64,000 nucleotides of DNA from Vibrio nereis NBRC 15637 (GCF_001591105.1 NZ_BCUD01000003.1:1-64000), one strand, 5' to 3'. Positions 37,051 to 47,466 are shown, counted from the stretch's first letter. Numbers and translations: made by a program. Notes: generated by a model from the letters alone, not told the origin.

Positions 37051-38020
37051 TTCAACAGACAACAATGAATTTGATATCGATGCGTTTTTCTCATCAAGCA
37101 ATGAGCCAGCGAGCTCACCTGAGAACCAGCATTGTGGCTTTGTCGCGATTGTAGGTCGCCCAAACGTCGGCAAATCGACCCTTCTGAACCGTATTCTGGG
37201 GCAGAAAATTTCGATTACATCTCGTAAACCACAGACGACTCGTCACCGTATTATGGGGGTCGACACCGAAGGGGATTACCAAGCGATTTACGTGGATACC
37301 CCAGGCTTGCATATTGAAGAGAAACGCGCGATCAACCGCTTGATGAACCGTGCGGCGAACTCATCATTGAGTGATGTTAACTTGGTATTTTTCCTTGTTG
37401 ATGGTACTCACTGGACAAATGATGACGAAATGGTACTGACTAAGCTTCAAAAGTCGAATTTCCCAGTCGTGCTGTGTGTGAACAAAGTTGATAATGTCCA
37501 AGACCGTAATGAAGTCATGTTACACATGATGGACATGTCGAAGAAGATGGACTTTGTTGATGTTGTGCCGATTTCAGCGAAACATGGTAAGAACATTGAT
37601 GTACTGCGCAAGCACGTGCGCGAGCATCTGCCCAAAGCGACGCACCACTTTCCAGAAGAGTATGTAACAGACCGCTCACAACGTTTTATGGCGTCAGAGA
37701 TTGTCCGTGAAAAACTGATGCGTTTTACTGGTGAAGAACTGCCTTATTCGGTAACTGTTGAGATCGAGCGCTTTGACTACAACCCAGAAACGGATGGTTT
37801 CCACATTAACGCGTTGATCTTAGTTGAACGCAATGGCCAGAAGAAAATGGTGATTGGTAAAGGCGGTGAGAAGATCAAAACTATTGGTCGCGAAGCGCGT
37901 CTCGATATGGAAGAGTTATTTGGTCGCAAGGTTTACCTGGAAACTTGGGTGAAGGTGAAATCTGGCTGGGCTGATGATGAGCGTGCTCTTCGCTCTCTTG
38001 GTTACATTGACGATTTATAA
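37043..38020 (+). CDS. era: GTPase Era
   Basis: Essential GTPase that binds 16S rRNA 3' end and 30S subunits. The 325-residue protein has an acidic N-terminal extension ([31 protein letters not shown]) before the G domain: G1 [13 protein letters not shown]3 DTPGLH, G4 NKVD. The C-terminal KH domain ends with [30 protein letters not shown]. The extension is longer than in E. coli Era, where the G domain starts near the N-terminus. It is followed by a terminator before recO. Confidence 0.97.
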   Translation: MADSTDNNEFDIDAFFSSSNEPASSPENQHCGFVAIVGRPNVGKSTLLNRILGQKISITSRKPQTTRHRIMGVDTEGDYQAIYVDTPGLHIEEKRAINRLMNRAANSSLSDVNLVFFLVDGTHWTNDDEMVLTKLQKSNFPVVLCVNKVDNVQDRNEVMLHMMDMSKKMDFVDVVPISAKHGKNIDVLRKHVREHLPKATHHFPEEYVTDRSQRFMASEIVREKLMRFTGEELPYSVTVEIERFDYNPETDGFHINALILVERNGQKKMVIGKGGEKIKTIGREARLDMEELFGRKVYLETWVKVKSGWADDERALRSLGYIDDL

Positions 38021-38057
38021 GGAATGCGGGGCAGTTAGCTTCGCTCCTCATCACACG

Positions 38058-38092
38058 AAATAAGGAGCCAAGTGGCTCCTTATTTTTTTAGT
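38058..38092 (+). terminator. Terminator between era and recO
   Basis: AATAAGGAGCCA-AG-TGGCTCCTTATT followed by TTTTTAG. A recO frame opening with GTG at 38072 lies inside this hairpin, which argues for the ATG at 38114 as the recO start. Confidence 0.93.
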
Positions 38093-38113
38093 AACATTTT
38101 TCTGGCACATTCT

Positions 38114-38839
38114 ATGTCTTCTGAAGGCTTACAGCGTTGTTTTGTTTTACATCGTCGCCCTTATAGCGAATCGAGCTTAATCCTCGACGTGTTCAGCGAG
38201 GAATACGGCCGCATTACACTGATGTCGAAAGGGGCGAGAAGCAAGCGCTCAAATTTGAAAGGTGCATTACAACCTTTTACGCCTTTATTGCTAAAGTGGT
38301 CGGGTAATGGCTCAATGAAAACGCTGAGGCAAGCCGAACCGATTAGCCTTGGCTTGCCGCTCATGGGGATCAACCTTTATTCTGCCATGTATATCAATGA
38401 ACTGGTTGGTCGAGTCCTAGTGGCAGAAGTTGCCATGCCAGCGCTTTTTCATGATTACCTGCATGCATTGACAGAACTTGCCCAGGCGGATAATCCGGAA
38501 CCAGCACTTCGCCGTTTTGAACTCGCAATGCTGTCGGCGATGGGATACGGAGTGGACTTTCTTCATTGTGCCGGAACGGGCGAACCTATTGACCCAGAGA
38601 TGACTTATCGCTATCGAGAGCAAAAAGGATTTATTGCCTCGGTTCGCAGAGATAACCTGACGTTTTTGGGCAACGAGTTGATTGCTATCAGCGAACGTAG
38701 GTTTACCACAAAAGAACAACTTAAAGCGGCAAAACGCTTTACACGCATAGCCTTAAAGCCGTATCTTGGCGGCAAACCCTTAAAAAGCAGGGAACTATTT
38801 TTGTCTATGGTTCCCAGAGCACGGAGTATTGGAAAATGA
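38114..38839 (+). CDS. recO: DNA repair protein RecO
   Basis: Mediator that with RecR loads RecA onto SSB-coated DNA. ATG 38114 ([30 protein letters not shown]) gives 241 residues of family length. Visible: OB-fold N-terminus with [38 protein letters not shown], then a helical C-terminal part (INELVGRVL...). The zinc cysteines present in some RecO proteins are not obvious. It overlaps pdxJ by 4 bp (ATGA), so the pair is translationally coupled. Confidence 0.95.
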   Translation: MSSEGLQRCFVLHRRPYSESSLILDVFSEEYGRITLMSKGARSKRSNLKGALQPFTPLLLKWSGNGSMKTLRQAEPISLGLPLMGINLYSAMYINELVGRVLVAEVAMPALFHDYLHALTELAQADNPEPALRRFELAMLSAMGYGVDFLHCAGTGEPIDPEMTYRYREQKGFIASVRRDNLTFLGNELIAISERRFTTKEQLKAAKRFTRIALKPYLGGKPLKSRELFLSMVPRARSIGK

Positions 38840-39567
38840 GCTCAATTTACCTAGGTGTTAACATCGATCATATCGCGACTTTACGTAACGCACGTGGCAC
38901 AAAATACCCAGACCCTGTACACGCAGCTGAAATTGCCGAGCGTGCCGGCGCGGATGGTATTACGATTCACCTACGTGAAGACCGTCGTCATATTTTGGAC
39001 CGAGATGTTCGCATTCTTCGTGAAACGCTTCAGACTCGTATGAATCTAGAAATGGCAGTGACAGACGAGATGGTTGAAATCGCGCTAAAGACGCAGCCTG
39101 AATATGTTTGTTTGGTGCCTGAAAAACGTGAAGAGCTCACCACAGAAGGTGGTTTGGACGTAGCTGGCCAGCTAGAAAAAATAAAAGCGGCGACGCAAAA
39201 ACTGACCGAAGCTGGCATTAAAGTTTCTCTATTCATCGACGCAGACCGAGAACAAATTAACGCAGCGAAAGAGTGTGGCGCACCGTTTATTGAGTTACAT
39301 ACAGGCCATTACGCCGATGCAGAAACCGAGGCGGAGCAACAAAACGAGCTTAAGAAAGTTTCTGCCGGGGCAAGCTATGCTGCTGATCTTGGTATTACGG
39401 TTAACGCGGGTCATGGTCTGACATACCACAACGTGGCAGCAATTGCGGCTATTCCTGAAATTTATGAGCTGAACATTGGTCACTCAATCATTGGCCGAGC
39501 CGTATTTGATGGTCTAGGTAAAGCCGTTGCTGATATGAAAGCACTTATGGTTGAAGCGCGTAAGTAA
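38836..39567 (+). CDS. pdxJ: Pyridoxine 5'-phosphate synthase
   Basis: TIM-barrel enzyme that closes the pyridoxine ring from 1-deoxyxylulose-5-phosphate and 3-amino-2-oxopropyl phosphate. The 243-residue protein begins [24 protein letters not shown], with [34 protein letters not shown], and [11 protein letters not shown] near the C-terminus. It overlaps recO and lies 5 bp before acpS, as in E. coli recO-pdxJ-acpS. Confidence 0.98.
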   Translation: MSSIYLGVNIDHIATLRNARGTKYPDPVHAAEIAERAGADGITIHLREDRRHILDRDVRILRETLQTRMNLEMAVTDEMVEIALKTQPEYVCLVPEKREELTTEGGLDVAGQLEKIKAATQKLTEAGIKVSLFIDADREQINAAKECGAPFIELHTGHYADAETEAEQQNELKKVSAGASYAADLGITVNAGHGLTYHNVAAIAAIPEIYELNIGHSIIGRAVFDGLGKAVADMKALMVEARK

Positions 39568-39572
39568 CGACG

Positions 39573-39953
39573 ATGGCTATTGTTGGATTAGGGACCGATA
39601 TTGCTGAGATCGAGCGGGTAGAGAAAGCACTCGCTCGAACGGGTGAAGCCTTCGCTCGTCGCATTTTAACGGAAGATGAGCTAGAAAAGTTTCATCGTCT
39701 TAAGCAGCAGGGACGGTTTTTAGCCAAACGCTTTGCTGCCAAGGAAGCAGCGTCAAAAGCGTTAGGTACCGGAATCGCGTTGGGGGTGACATTTCATGAC
39801 TTTTCGATTTCCAACGATGACTATGGCGCTCCTATACTGACCCTGTCCAACAAAGCGCTTGAAATCGCGCAAAGCAAACGGGTACGACATATTCATTTGT
39901 CGATATCCGACGAGCGGCACTATGCAATGGCGACAGTAATCCTGGAACAATAA
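39573..39953 (+). CDS. acpS: Holo-[acyl-carrier-protein] synthase
   Basis: Transfers the 4'-phosphopantetheine arm from CoA to ACP. The 126-residue protein has the family signature [16 protein letters not shown] (Mg2+-binding Asp) and [20 protein letters not shown] (second metal ligand Glu). ATG 39573 is 5 bp after pdxJ. A terminator follows directly. Confidence 0.97.
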   Translation: MAIVGLGTDIAEIERVEKALARTGEAFARRILTEDELEKFHRLKQQGRFLAKRFAAKEAASKALGTGIALGVTFHDFSISNDDYGAPILTLSNKALEIAQSKRVRHIHLSISDERHYAMATVILEQ

Positions 39954-39977
39954 GCGACGTATAGTCGCTTTTTTTAT
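39954..39977 (+). terminator. acpS terminator
   Basis: AGCGAC-GTATA-GTCGCT with a run of T, immediately after the acpS stop. Confidence 0.88.
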
Positions 39978-40102
39978 GTCTAATTTCATACTTTGGTGTT
40001 AGGTGTATTGCATGTTAGCAATTAATGATATATCTGCTAGTACAAGTAACATGCAATAAATAAAACTAAAAATAATAACGTATTTGCAAAGGACTAAGGT
40101 CT

Positions 40103-41377
40103 ATGCCGAAAAATAATACGATTTCGTTTGCGCGCAGTGTTCTTTTCGTGACTCTTCTCGCTTCTAGTACTTATAGCCAAGCTGCTCAATGGTCGGTGTC
40201 CGGCTTCGGCACTCTGGGCTATACCTATGAGAGTGAAGATAACATCGCCTACCTCAGAGATAACACTCAAACTGCCGACCCTGATGATGACGGCACCTTC
40301 ATGAGTGATTCCAATCTGGGTTTGCAAGTCGACGCTACATTCAACAGGCAATGGTCTGCCACGGCACAGGTGCTTCTTAACAATAGCGTCGATTACGATC
40401 TGGAAGATATTACCGAGCTTGCTTTTGTCCGTTATACACCGAGCGCCAACTGGAGCTTTCGTGCTGGCCGCATTGGGATCAGTGCTTATGCTGCAGCCGA
40501 TAGTCGTCATATTGACTATGCCCACTTATGGGTTCGTCCTCCTCAAGAGTTATATGGCAGTGTGTCTTTTAACAATCTTGATGGGGTAGGGGTCAGTTAC
40601 TTTTCAAACAACCCTAATTTTAACTGGAGTGCCACTGTTGAATATGGCCAAAACAAGCAAACCGGCGAGCTCGCGGCGGCTAATCAAGGCTACCGAACCA
40701 AATTGGATGACGTGCTGAGCTTATCACTGGCATTGGATCAGGATGAGTGGCAGTGGCAGTTGTCGTATGCTCAGGTGGGCGGTTTAAGCGTGGAGCACGA
40801 TGAGCTACTTGCATCCTTACACGCGCAAGTTAAAGGGGTGGCCGATTTAGGCGTTCCCGGTATTAGCGCTGATGCACAGCAGGTGTATGACTACCTAACC
40901 GTGAATAATGAGCCAGTCAATTATCTGCAAGCCGCTGCAAGTTACTTTGATGGTCGATGGTGTTTTGAGTCGGAGATTTTTAAAATTTCCGCGGATCAAG
41001 AATCCATTCCCCAAGGCGTGGGTGGTTATGCATTGTTAGGCCGAGCATTTGACAACATAACGCCTTATGCGATGTATGGTCGTGTTAAACAATCTAACTC
41101 CCGTTATAACTCAAGCAGTGATTGGGGGGCATTAAACCCCGCTTTGGCTCAATTACAACAAGGTGCGCTGCTCGGCATTGATTCTATTCGTATAGACCAG
41201 TCTACCTATTCCGTTGGCGTTAGGTGGGATCTGTTGCCTAATCTGGCATTAAAAGCGCAAATGGATCATGTAGAGATTGATCCCTATGGTTATGGGCTGT
41301 GGGCAACATCGGGGGAAGGGATCGATAAATCTCGTGACGCACAAGTCTACACCCTTAACATGAATTTTATTTTTTAG
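40103..41377 (+). CDS. Porin-like outer-membrane protein of a GGDEF operon
   Basis: A 424-residue protein with a signal peptide (MPKNNTISFARSVLFVTLLASSTYSQA-A) and a beta-barrel-like body that starts QWSVSGFGTLGYTYE, contains SDSNLGLQVDATFNRQWSATAQVLL and FRAGRIGISAYAAADSR, and ends with a terminal phenylalanine (YTLNMNFIF). These features match the porin superfamily. Exact substrate unknown. It is 8 bp upstream of a small periplasmic binding protein and, through it, a diguanylate cyclase, so it is likely the outer-membrane member of a signalling operon (inference). Confidence 0.82.
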   Translation: MPKNNTISFARSVLFVTLLASSTYSQAAQWSVSGFGTLGYTYESEDNIAYLRDNTQTADPDDDGTFMSDSNLGLQVDATFNRQWSATAQVLLNNSVDYDLEDITELAFVRYTPSANWSFRAGRIGISAYAAADSRHIDYAHLWVRPPQELYGSVSFNNLDGVGVSYFSNNPNFNWSATVEYGQNKQTGELAAANQGYRTKLDDVLSLSLALDQDEWQWQLSYAQVGGLSVEHDELLASLHAQVKGVADLGVPGISADAQQVYDYLTVNNEPVNYLQAAASYFDGRWCFESEIFKISADQESIPQGVGGYALLGRAFDNITPYAMYGRVKQSNSRYNSSSDWGALNPALAQLQQGALLGIDSIRIDQSTYSVGVRWDLLPNLALKAQMDHVEIDPYGYGLWATSGEGIDKSRDAQVYTLNMNFIF

Positions 41378-41385
41378 GGGGCCTT

Positions 41386-41796
41386 ATGAAGTATTTAAGC
41401 CTTCTATTGTTGTTTGTTGCCAATGTTGCCTGTGCTGATATTTATATCGTGGTGCACCAGAATAGCCCAATCCAAAGTGTCGATATTGAAGATATTGCAG
41501 ATGTTTATTTAGGGCGCAGAAAGAGTATTGGGGAGCTCTATATCGACCAGGTATTAGATCGCGCTGGAGAGGAAAGGCGTCGCTTTTTTGAAAGTACGAC
41601 TCACATGCGAATCAGCCAAGTTAATGCGTATTGGGCTAAGCTTAAGTTTTCTGGGCGTATGCGAGCTCCAGAAGGCATTGCATCTCGCGTTCAGCTGGTC
41701 GAAAAGCTCAAACAAAACCCACAAGCAATAGGTTATATGCTAGAAAAACCACCCAATAACTCTGGAATCAGAGTGGTATTACATATAAATGAATAA
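41386..41796 (+). CDS. Small periplasmic substrate-binding-like protein
   Basis: A 136-residue protein with a signal peptide (MKYLSLLLLFVANVACA-D) and a short type-2 periplasmic-binding-like fold: IYIVVHQNSPIQSVDIEDIADVYLGRRKS, then SQVNAYWAKLKFSG and NPQAIGYMLEKP. Such proteins are often annotated phosphate-binding-like (PstS-related), but this one lacks the second lobe. It overlaps the following GGDEF gene by 8 bp, so the two are translationally coupled. It may act as a periplasmic regulator of the cyclase in the way that YfiR controls YfiN (analogy, inference). Confidence 0.75.
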   Translation: MKYLSLLLLFVANVACADIYIVVHQNSPIQSVDIEDIADVYLGRRKSIGELYIDQVLDRAGEERRRFFESTTHMRISQVNAYWAKLKFSGRMRAPEGIASRVQLVEKLKQNPQAIGYMLEKPPNNSGIRVVLHINE

Positions 41797-43045
41797 ACCA
41801 AAACTGAAGTCGTTATCAGGCAGGCTACTCAAGATAGTTTCTGGTTTGGTGATGTTATACATCGTTTGTATATTAATGATAATGATACCAATGGGCTTTT
41901 CCCAAGCTGATAAAAATCATCAGGAGCTTGAGCGAAAACTGGTGTTGTCATTATCGAATTCCGCCGCGATAGCACTTTACGTCAATAACGAAGAGATCGC
42001 TGACGAGGTGATCTCGTCATTATTGCTGCATGAAGAGATTGATGCAGTCAGGCTGGAAAGCGATGATGGTATTTTATTCTCTTCAAATCGCTTGCTCCAA
42101 GACGAAAAATTACTCTGGCAGCATTCGAATCAATACCGTTTGTACACGCCAACGGATGGCGAGCCCTTCGCTACCTTGTATATCCACAATAATCATTCGG
42201 CGTTACAGCGAAAAGCGTTGTCGATGGTGTTAAAGCAAGTGGCGTTCACTGTCGGGCAGTTTTTGGTTACGGTGATTGCATTAGTGTGGATATTTGAACG
42301 TATCGTGGGTAAACCACTGACCAACTTATCGAATGCACTAAAATCGGCGACGCCCGAGCATACTCAGTTAATCCCCATTGAAACCAAAAATAAAGACAAT
42401 GAACTGGGTGTAGTTGTGCACAGCGTGAATACCTTTATCAATAACTCACGTCGTGCGATAGAGCGCGAGCGTGGCTTAAGATCGCAATTGGAACATTGGG
42501 AACAATATTACCGAAACTTGGCTGAACAGGACGTACTGACCGGTTTAAAAAACCGACTGGGTTGTGAAAAGTATATAGAGCAAGTGTCGGCATCAAACCA
42601 GTATATTGCGTTACTTTTGGTCGATTTAGACGGCTTTAAAGAGGTTAATGACCAGTATGGTCACGCAGCGGGGGACCAAGTATTAAAAGATATCGCGACG
42701 CGTTTCTCTGAGTTACAAGAGCAGAGCCGTCTACCCGGTGTCGTTGGCCGTATCGGTGGGGATGAGTTTGTTATTTACCTCGCGTTGCAAAACAATGATA
42801 AGGATTTGCTCGAAGAGTTGGCTTCTGAGGCAGTGGTCTTAGGGAACATGCCCTTTTACTATCAAAACCATACTTGTCGCATAGGCTGTAGTGTGGGCAT
42901 TTCGGTTGTTCCTGCTCAAGAAGTGGATATCGAAAAATTGGTACACCAAGCAGATCAAGCGATGTATGCGGTTAAGCAGGCAAGCAAAAATGATTACCAG
43001 TTTTATCAACCTGAGAGTAACGTCAAGACTCTCACATACCTCTAA
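41789..43045 (+). CDS. CHASE8-HAMP-GGDEF diguanylate cyclase
   Basis: A 418-residue inner-membrane protein: TM1 near 17-37, a periplasmic domain (about 40-145) like CHASE8 (SLSNSAAIALYVNNEEIADEVISSLL...IDAVRLESDDGILFSS), TM2 near 150-170, a HAMP-like linker, and a GGDEF domain with intact active site GGDEF (323-327; RIGGDEF) and LLVDLDGFKEVNDQYGHAAGD. The usual RxxD inhibitory site 5 residues before the motif reads RLPG (314-317), so product inhibition by c-di-GMP is probably absent. It should synthesise c-di-GMP in response to the periplasmic partner. No EAL domain. Confidence 0.9.
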   Translation: MNKPKLKSLSGRLLKIVSGLVMLYIVCILMIMIPMGFSQADKNHQELERKLVLSLSNSAAIALYVNNEEIADEVISSLLLHEEIDAVRLESDDGILFSSNRLLQDEKLLWQHSNQYRLYTPTDGEPFATLYIHNNHSALQRKALSMVLKQVAFTVGQFLVTVIALVWIFERIVGKPLTNLSNALKSATPEHTQLIPIETKNKDNELGVVVHSVNTFINNSRRAIERERGLRSQLEHWEQYYRNLAEQDVLTGLKNRLGCEKYIEQVSASNQYIALLLVDLDGFKEVNDQYGHAAGDQVLKDIATRFSELQEQSRLPGVVGRIGGDEFVIYLALQNNDKDLLEELASEAVVLGNMPFYYQNHTCRIGCSVGISVVPAQEVDIEKLVHQADQAMYAVKQASKNDYQFYQPESNVKTLTYL

Positions 43046-43070
43046 ATATTCTTGTGGCTAAGACGAAAAA

Positions 43071-43102
43071 GAGAGCGAACCATGGTTTGCTCTCCTTTTT
43101 TG
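43071..43102. terminator. Bidirectional terminator between GGDEF gene and barA
   Basis: GAGAGCGAACC-AT-GGTTTGCTCTC (one G-T pair) with TTTTTT on the plus side and TCTTTTTC on the minus strand. It can end both convergent units (the GGDEF gene and barA). Confidence 0.85.
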
Positions 43103-43124
43103 TTGAAACTACGTAATAGCGTTA

Positions 43125-45905
43125 CTACAAATAGAGTTTGGCCGTGGCGATCACTTTGGTCATCTCGTCTTGTAGCTCAAACATTTCCGGCTCAATATCT
43201 TCAATGCTGGCACCAGAGCGTAAAGATTGCTCTAGTGTCGCGCATAAGCTTTTTAGAATAGGCACTCCACAGTAAGAGCTGCTGCCATGAAGTTTGTGAA
43301 TCACATGGATAAGCTCATCACGAGAAAAATCTTCTTGTTCAAGCGCCTGCTCGACTACTTCTTCCACTTCCGGAATGTAATCGACCAGCATTTTGAGCAT
43401 ATCTGTGGCTAAATCGGCTTTATTGGCGGATTGCTTCAGTGCTGCGTCCCAGTCAATACTGATATTTTTCTGAATCGGTGAAGCTGGCGCCGGCACTTTG
43501 TCATCGTCTTGCTCGATATAAGATGGTGCGATTTTCTCGATGGTTTCTGCATCCGTATGAGGACTCCAGTGAACCAGCACTTGTTGCAGCACATGTTCCT
43601 CAATGGGCTTGGTCAGGTAGTCATCCATCCCTGCATTAAGCAGCCTGTCTCTCTCGCCACTCATGGCATGAGCAGTAACAGCAATAACAGGGGTATGCGC
43701 GTTTAATTCCGTCTTTTTGATCTCTTCGCAGGCAGTAACACCGTCCATATGCGGCATTTGGATATCCATTAAGATGATATCAAAGAGCTGGGATTGCGCT
43801 TGTTTGACGGCATCTAAACCGTTGGTGCAAGTGATGACTTTTTCGACCCGCTCTTGCAGTAGCGCACTGATCAATTTTAAGTTTGCTGGGTTGTCATCGA
43901 CCGCCATGACAGTCAGAGGCAGCGTTTCGCTCTGCTGTACGACAACTGGCAACGCAGGTAAGTGGTCTTGGTTGGCAGATAACGTTTGTAGCAGACGCTT
44001 ACGTGACAACGGCTTAGTAATGCAGTGGATCTGATACTTCTGAATCAGGTGATCCGACAGGGCCAACGTGGTACTTGGTGTTCCCACCACCACATGCGGT
44101 GAGCAGCGAAGCGCTTGTTCGACTTTAGGCTCTACATTGTCAATGTCATGCTCTTGGTTTGGTGCAAGGTTGAGGAGCACATAATCGAAACTTTCGACCT
44201 CTTCCGGTAACGAAGAGCGATAGGTCACAACCAAACCTTCCTGAGCCAGAATTTGCTGCGTGATCGACGCGGCTTGCATATTTGGCTCGACTAATAGCAG
44301 GGTTCTTTGCATCAAGCTTTGCGTATCGATGATTTCCGACACTGGCATATCTGTCGCGTGGAGACGCAACGTAAACCAGAACGTTGAACCTTGGTGCAGG
44401 CGACTGGTTAGACTAATTTCACCACCCATTTGGCTGACCAGTTTTTGGGTGATAACCAAGCCTAGACCAGTTCCCCCATAGCGGCGAGAGATGCTGGCGT
44501 CTGCCTGACTAAACGCTTGGAAAAGCTGCGCTTGTTGGCGCTCGGAAATGCCGATACCCGTATCTCGTACCATAAACTGTAGCTCGACCATATCCTCTTT
44601 TTGCGAACGTAGCTCGACGCTGATGTCGATGTTGCCGCGTTCGGTAAATTTAATCGAGTTCCCGACTAGGTTGGTGAGTACTTGCTGAATACGCAGTGAG
44701 TCACCCACCAAGCCCGGCGGGATTTTAGGATCGATCTTCAGGGTCAGCTCGAGCCCTTTCTCGTGCGCGCTGGTGGCTTGCAGGCTCACCACTTCCTCTA
44801 GCGACTCCTGGAAGTCAAACGGGATATTTTCTAGCGCCAGCTTACCGGCTTCCAGTTTCGAGAAGTCGAGAATGTCATTGATGATGTTGAGTAAGTTCTT
44901 GGCAGACTTTTCGATAGTTTGCAGATAATCCATCTGGCTATTGGTGAGCTGCGTTTTCAACATCTGACGGGTAAAGCCAATCACGCCGTTCAATGGTGTA
45001 CGTAACTCGTGCGACATATTGGCTAAAAATTCAGATTTTACCCGCGCGGCTTCTTGCGCACGCTTTTTGGCGATATCCAATTCAACGTTCTGAATTTCGA
45101 GCTGCTCTAAGGTTTCCCGTAGGTCAGAGGTTGCCTGGTCAATACTGTGCTGCATCTCAACATGGTATTCAGACAGCGAAACGGCCATGGCGTTGATACC
45201 GTTTTTCAACGAATCCAGTTCGCCGTGCATTTTTCCCTCGATACGAACATCTAAGTGGCCGCGACGAATCCTATCGACCATGTTCTTCATATGCGAGATC
45301 GGCCGTGTTACGTCATACATCAAGCGATACGCAAATACGCCCGCCAGACCTAAGCCGACAAACAGAACCAATACTGCTGAAAAGACTTCCTGATATTGTT
45401 GCAAGCGCAGCGATGATAGATCGAGTTCAACGGCAATATAACCGAGGGCTGGGGTGTTATCTTGCCCCTCGGAAGTTGCAATAAGCCCCGACTCCGGAAT
45501 GACTGGCGCACGCAGGATCAGTGTGTTTTCCTGTTGAGCCGCGCTGACTAACAATGGAATCGGCTCATTTTTGGGGAATGTTAAGGATTCAAAATTAGGA
45601 TGAAAGTTGGAGGTGACGAACAGTTCGTGGTTGTAATCAAACACCGCGATACTGCGAACAAATTTAGAATTTTTACGGTGCGCATAACTGATGATGCGGC
45701 GTACCGATTCTCGACTATTCTTTTTTAAGCCCTCTTCACTCGCAATCGCCAAAGGTTCAACGATATTCAGACCAGAATTAACCACTTGCGTCTCTAAATC
45801 GTGGTAACGGTTAAAAGAGAAAAACGCACTTAAAAGTAATCCGATAATTAACGTTGGCGCGAGGGTAAGGGTAATAACGCGGGCACGTAAGCCATATCTT
45901 GTCAT
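43125..45905 (-). CDS. barA: Hybrid sensor kinase BarA/VarS
   Basis: Tripartite hybrid kinase that feeds the UvrY/VarA-Csr pathway. The 926-residue protein has TM segments flanking a periplasmic loop (1-180), a HAMP domain, the H1 site LANMSHELRTPLNGVIG, an HATPase domain (NLVGNSIKFTERG, GTGLGL), a receiver with phospho-acceptor Asp in DIILMDIQMPHMDG, and a C-terminal HPt with LIHVIHKLHGSSSYCG. It resembles BarA/VarS, and its position next to rlmD and relA matches the V. cholerae VarS locus. It is divergent from rlmD across about 170 bp. Intact. Confidence 0.93.
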   Translation of the reverse strand: MTRYGLRARVITLTLAPTLIIGLLLSAFFSFNRYHDLETQVVNSGLNIVEPLAIASEEGLKKNSRESVRRIISYAHRKNSKFVRSIAVFDYNHELFVTSNFHPNFESLTFPKNEPIPLLVSAAQQENTLILRAPVIPESGLIATSEGQDNTPALGYIAVELDLSSLRLQQYQEVFSAVLVLFVGLGLAGVFAYRLMYDVTRPISHMKNMVDRIRRGHLDVRIEGKMHGELDSLKNGINAMAVSLSEYHVEMQHSIDQATSDLRETLEQLEIQNVELDIAKKRAQEAARVKSEFLANMSHELRTPLNGVIGFTRQMLKTQLTNSQMDYLQTIEKSAKNLLNIINDILDFSKLEAGKLALENIPFDFQESLEEVVSLQATSAHEKGLELTLKIDPKIPPGLVGDSLRIQQVLTNLVGNSIKFTERGNIDISVELRSQKEDMVELQFMVRDTGIGISERQQAQLFQAFSQADASISRRYGGTGLGLVITQKLVSQMGGEISLTSRLHQGSTFWFTLRLHATDMPVSEIIDTQSLMQRTLLLVEPNMQAASITQQILAQEGLVVTYRSSLPEEVESFDYVLLNLAPNQEHDIDNVEPKVEQALRCSPHVVVGTPSTTLALSDHLIQKYQIHCITKPLSRKRLLQTLSANQDHLPALPVVVQQSETLPLTVMAVDDNPANLKLISALLQERVEKVITCTNGLDAVKQAQSQLFDIILMDIQMPHMDGVTACEEIKKTELNAHTPVIAVTAHAMSGERDRLLNAGMDDYLTKPIEEHVLQQVLVHWSPHTDAETIEKIAPSYIEQDDDKVPAPASPIQKNISIDWDAALKQSANKADLATDMLKMLVDYIPEVEEVVEQALEQEDFSRDELIHVIHKLHGSSSYCGVPILKSLCATLEQSLRSGASIEDIEPEMFELQDEMTKVIATAKLYL

Positions 45906-46077
45906 TATTGTCTAAACATCGTGGTGTGGATATGGGAAAATAGTCGCAATATAAGCTGAGACTGTCGAATGGTTAAGCATAATCAACTCGGTCGTCCCAG
46001 ACAATGATTCAGGCACAAAAGGTGGAACCTGAACAGCAAATACTGGCACTTAAGCACAAACAAAATAGGCACAGAGC

Positions 46078-47397
46078 ATGGCGCGCTTTTTCCAACCGAA
46101 GAAGAAAACTCAACTTAACACTAAGCATCAATCCGTAAAGGTTGAAAAACTGGATCATCATGGCGCGGGCATCGCCTATCAGAGTAAAAAGCCAATGTTC
46201 ATTGAAGGTGCCTTACCTGGTGAGCAGGTATTGGTGCAGCTCACCGAAAGCAAAAGCAAGTTCTCGCGTGCGAATCTGATTAAGGTCCAAACGCCGAGCC
46301 AGCAGCGTATCGAACCGTTTTGTCCTTACTACCAGGAGTGCGGTGGGTGTAATATGCAGCACCTTGGCATTGAGCATCAACGCGAATACAAACAGCAGAC
46401 GCTTAGCCAATTGATGACCAAATTTGCCGGGCAAACCGCTCAGCTAGATGCACCAATTATTGGAGCAGAGCAGGGCTATCGTCGCCGAGCTCGCATCAGC
46501 TTGCACATCGATAAAAAGAGCAAACAACTCCAGTTTGGCTTTCGTAAAAAGCAAAGCAAAGAGATCGTTACTGTTGCGCATTGCCCGGTTCTAACGCCAG
46601 AGTTAGATGAACTGATCTCGCCGTTGTACCAGTTGTTTAAAGGTTTCTCTCATCAAGAGTGTTTAGGCCACGTTGAGCTGGTCAAAGGTGATAACACGCG
46701 AATAATTGTTTTGCGTCACTCGAAAGCTCTTAAAGACAAAGACCAGCGTGCTCTGGTCGAGTTTGCTAAAGCCAACCAAGCTTCACTGTATTTAATGCCA
46801 CAAAGTGATCAGCTAGATTTAGTCGAAGGGCCACAAGGGCATTACCTAGAAGCTGGGGTGACAATTCCATTTGAACCCAATAACTTTATCCAAGTTAACC
46901 AGCAGGTGAATGAAAGTATGGTTAACCAAGCGATGGACTGGTTAGAGCTGGCTGACAGCGATCGCGTATTAGATCTTTTCTGCGGTTTGGGTAACTTTAG
47001 TTTACCTATCGCCAAGCAAGTAAAAAGTGTTGTTGGTGTGGAAGGCATTGACGCCATGGTGAAAAAAGCCACGGACAATGCCAAGCTCAATAAACTGGAT
47101 AACGCGCACTTTTACCAAGCCAACCTCGAAGAAGATTTTTCTGGTCAGTCTTGGGGAAACGAAAAATTTGATAAAGTATTACTCGATCCTGCACGAGCTG
47201 GTGCAAGTGGGGTTGTAGAGCAACTTTCTGAGCTAGGTGCAACGCGAGTCGTTTATGTTTCCTGCAATCCTGCTACCCTAGCCAGAGACTCGCAAAGCTT
47301 ACTGAACCAAGGTTATCAATTGCAGAAATTAGGTATGTTGGACATGTTCCCACATACCAGCCATCTAGAATCGATGGCACTTTTTGTTAAGGATTAA
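46078..47397 (+). CDS. rlmD: 23S rRNA (uracil-1939-C5)-methyltransferase
   Basis: SAM-dependent Fe-S methyltransferase (also rumA). The 439-residue protein has an N-terminal TRAM domain, the [4Fe-4S] ligands [14 protein letters not shown] (Cys x5 Cys x2 Cys) with a fourth Cys in AHCPVL, the SAM-binding [16 protein letters not shown], and the catalytic cysteine in [13 protein letters not shown]. It precedes relA, as in E. coli. A weak stem (CTTATCTC/GAGATAAG) follows the stop at 47399-47432. Confidence 0.96.
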   Translation: MARFFQPKKKTQLNTKHQSVKVEKLDHHGAGIAYQSKKPMFIEGALPGEQVLVQLTESKSKFSRANLIKVQTPSQQRIEPFCPYYQECGGCNMQHLGIEHQREYKQQTLSQLMTKFAGQTAQLDAPIIGAEQGYRRRARISLHIDKKSKQLQFGFRKKQSKEIVTVAHCPVLTPELDELISPLYQLFKGFSHQECLGHVELVKGDNTRIIVLRHSKALKDKDQRALVEFAKANQASLYLMPQSDQLDLVEGPQGHYLEAGVTIPFEPNNFIQVNQQVNESMVNQAMDWLELADSDRVLDLFCGLGNFSLPIAKQVKSVVGVEGIDAMVKKATDNAKLNKLDNAHFYQANLEEDFSGQSWGNEKFDKVLLDPARAGASGVVEQLSELGATRVVYVSCNPATLARDSQSLLNQGYQLQKLGMLDMFPHTSHLESMALFVKD

Positions 47398-47398
47398 A

Positions 47399-47432
47399 CT
47401 TATCTCTTAAGCGTAAGTCTTACTGAGATAAG
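47399..47432 (+). repeat. Inverted repeat between rlmD and relA
   Basis: CTTATCTC (47399-47406) is complementary to GAGATAAG (47425-47432), with an inner GTAAG-TC-TTAC. No T-run follows, so it is more likely a processing or regulatory hairpin than a terminator. Confidence 0.45.
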
Positions 47433-47466
47433 CAAAAGATAAAAATAAAGAACTAGGACGAAAAAG

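Noticed and set aside
38072..38113. GTG start of recO at 38072
   Set aside because: The codon lies in the era/recO terminator hairpin; ATG 38114 gives the conserved RecO start.
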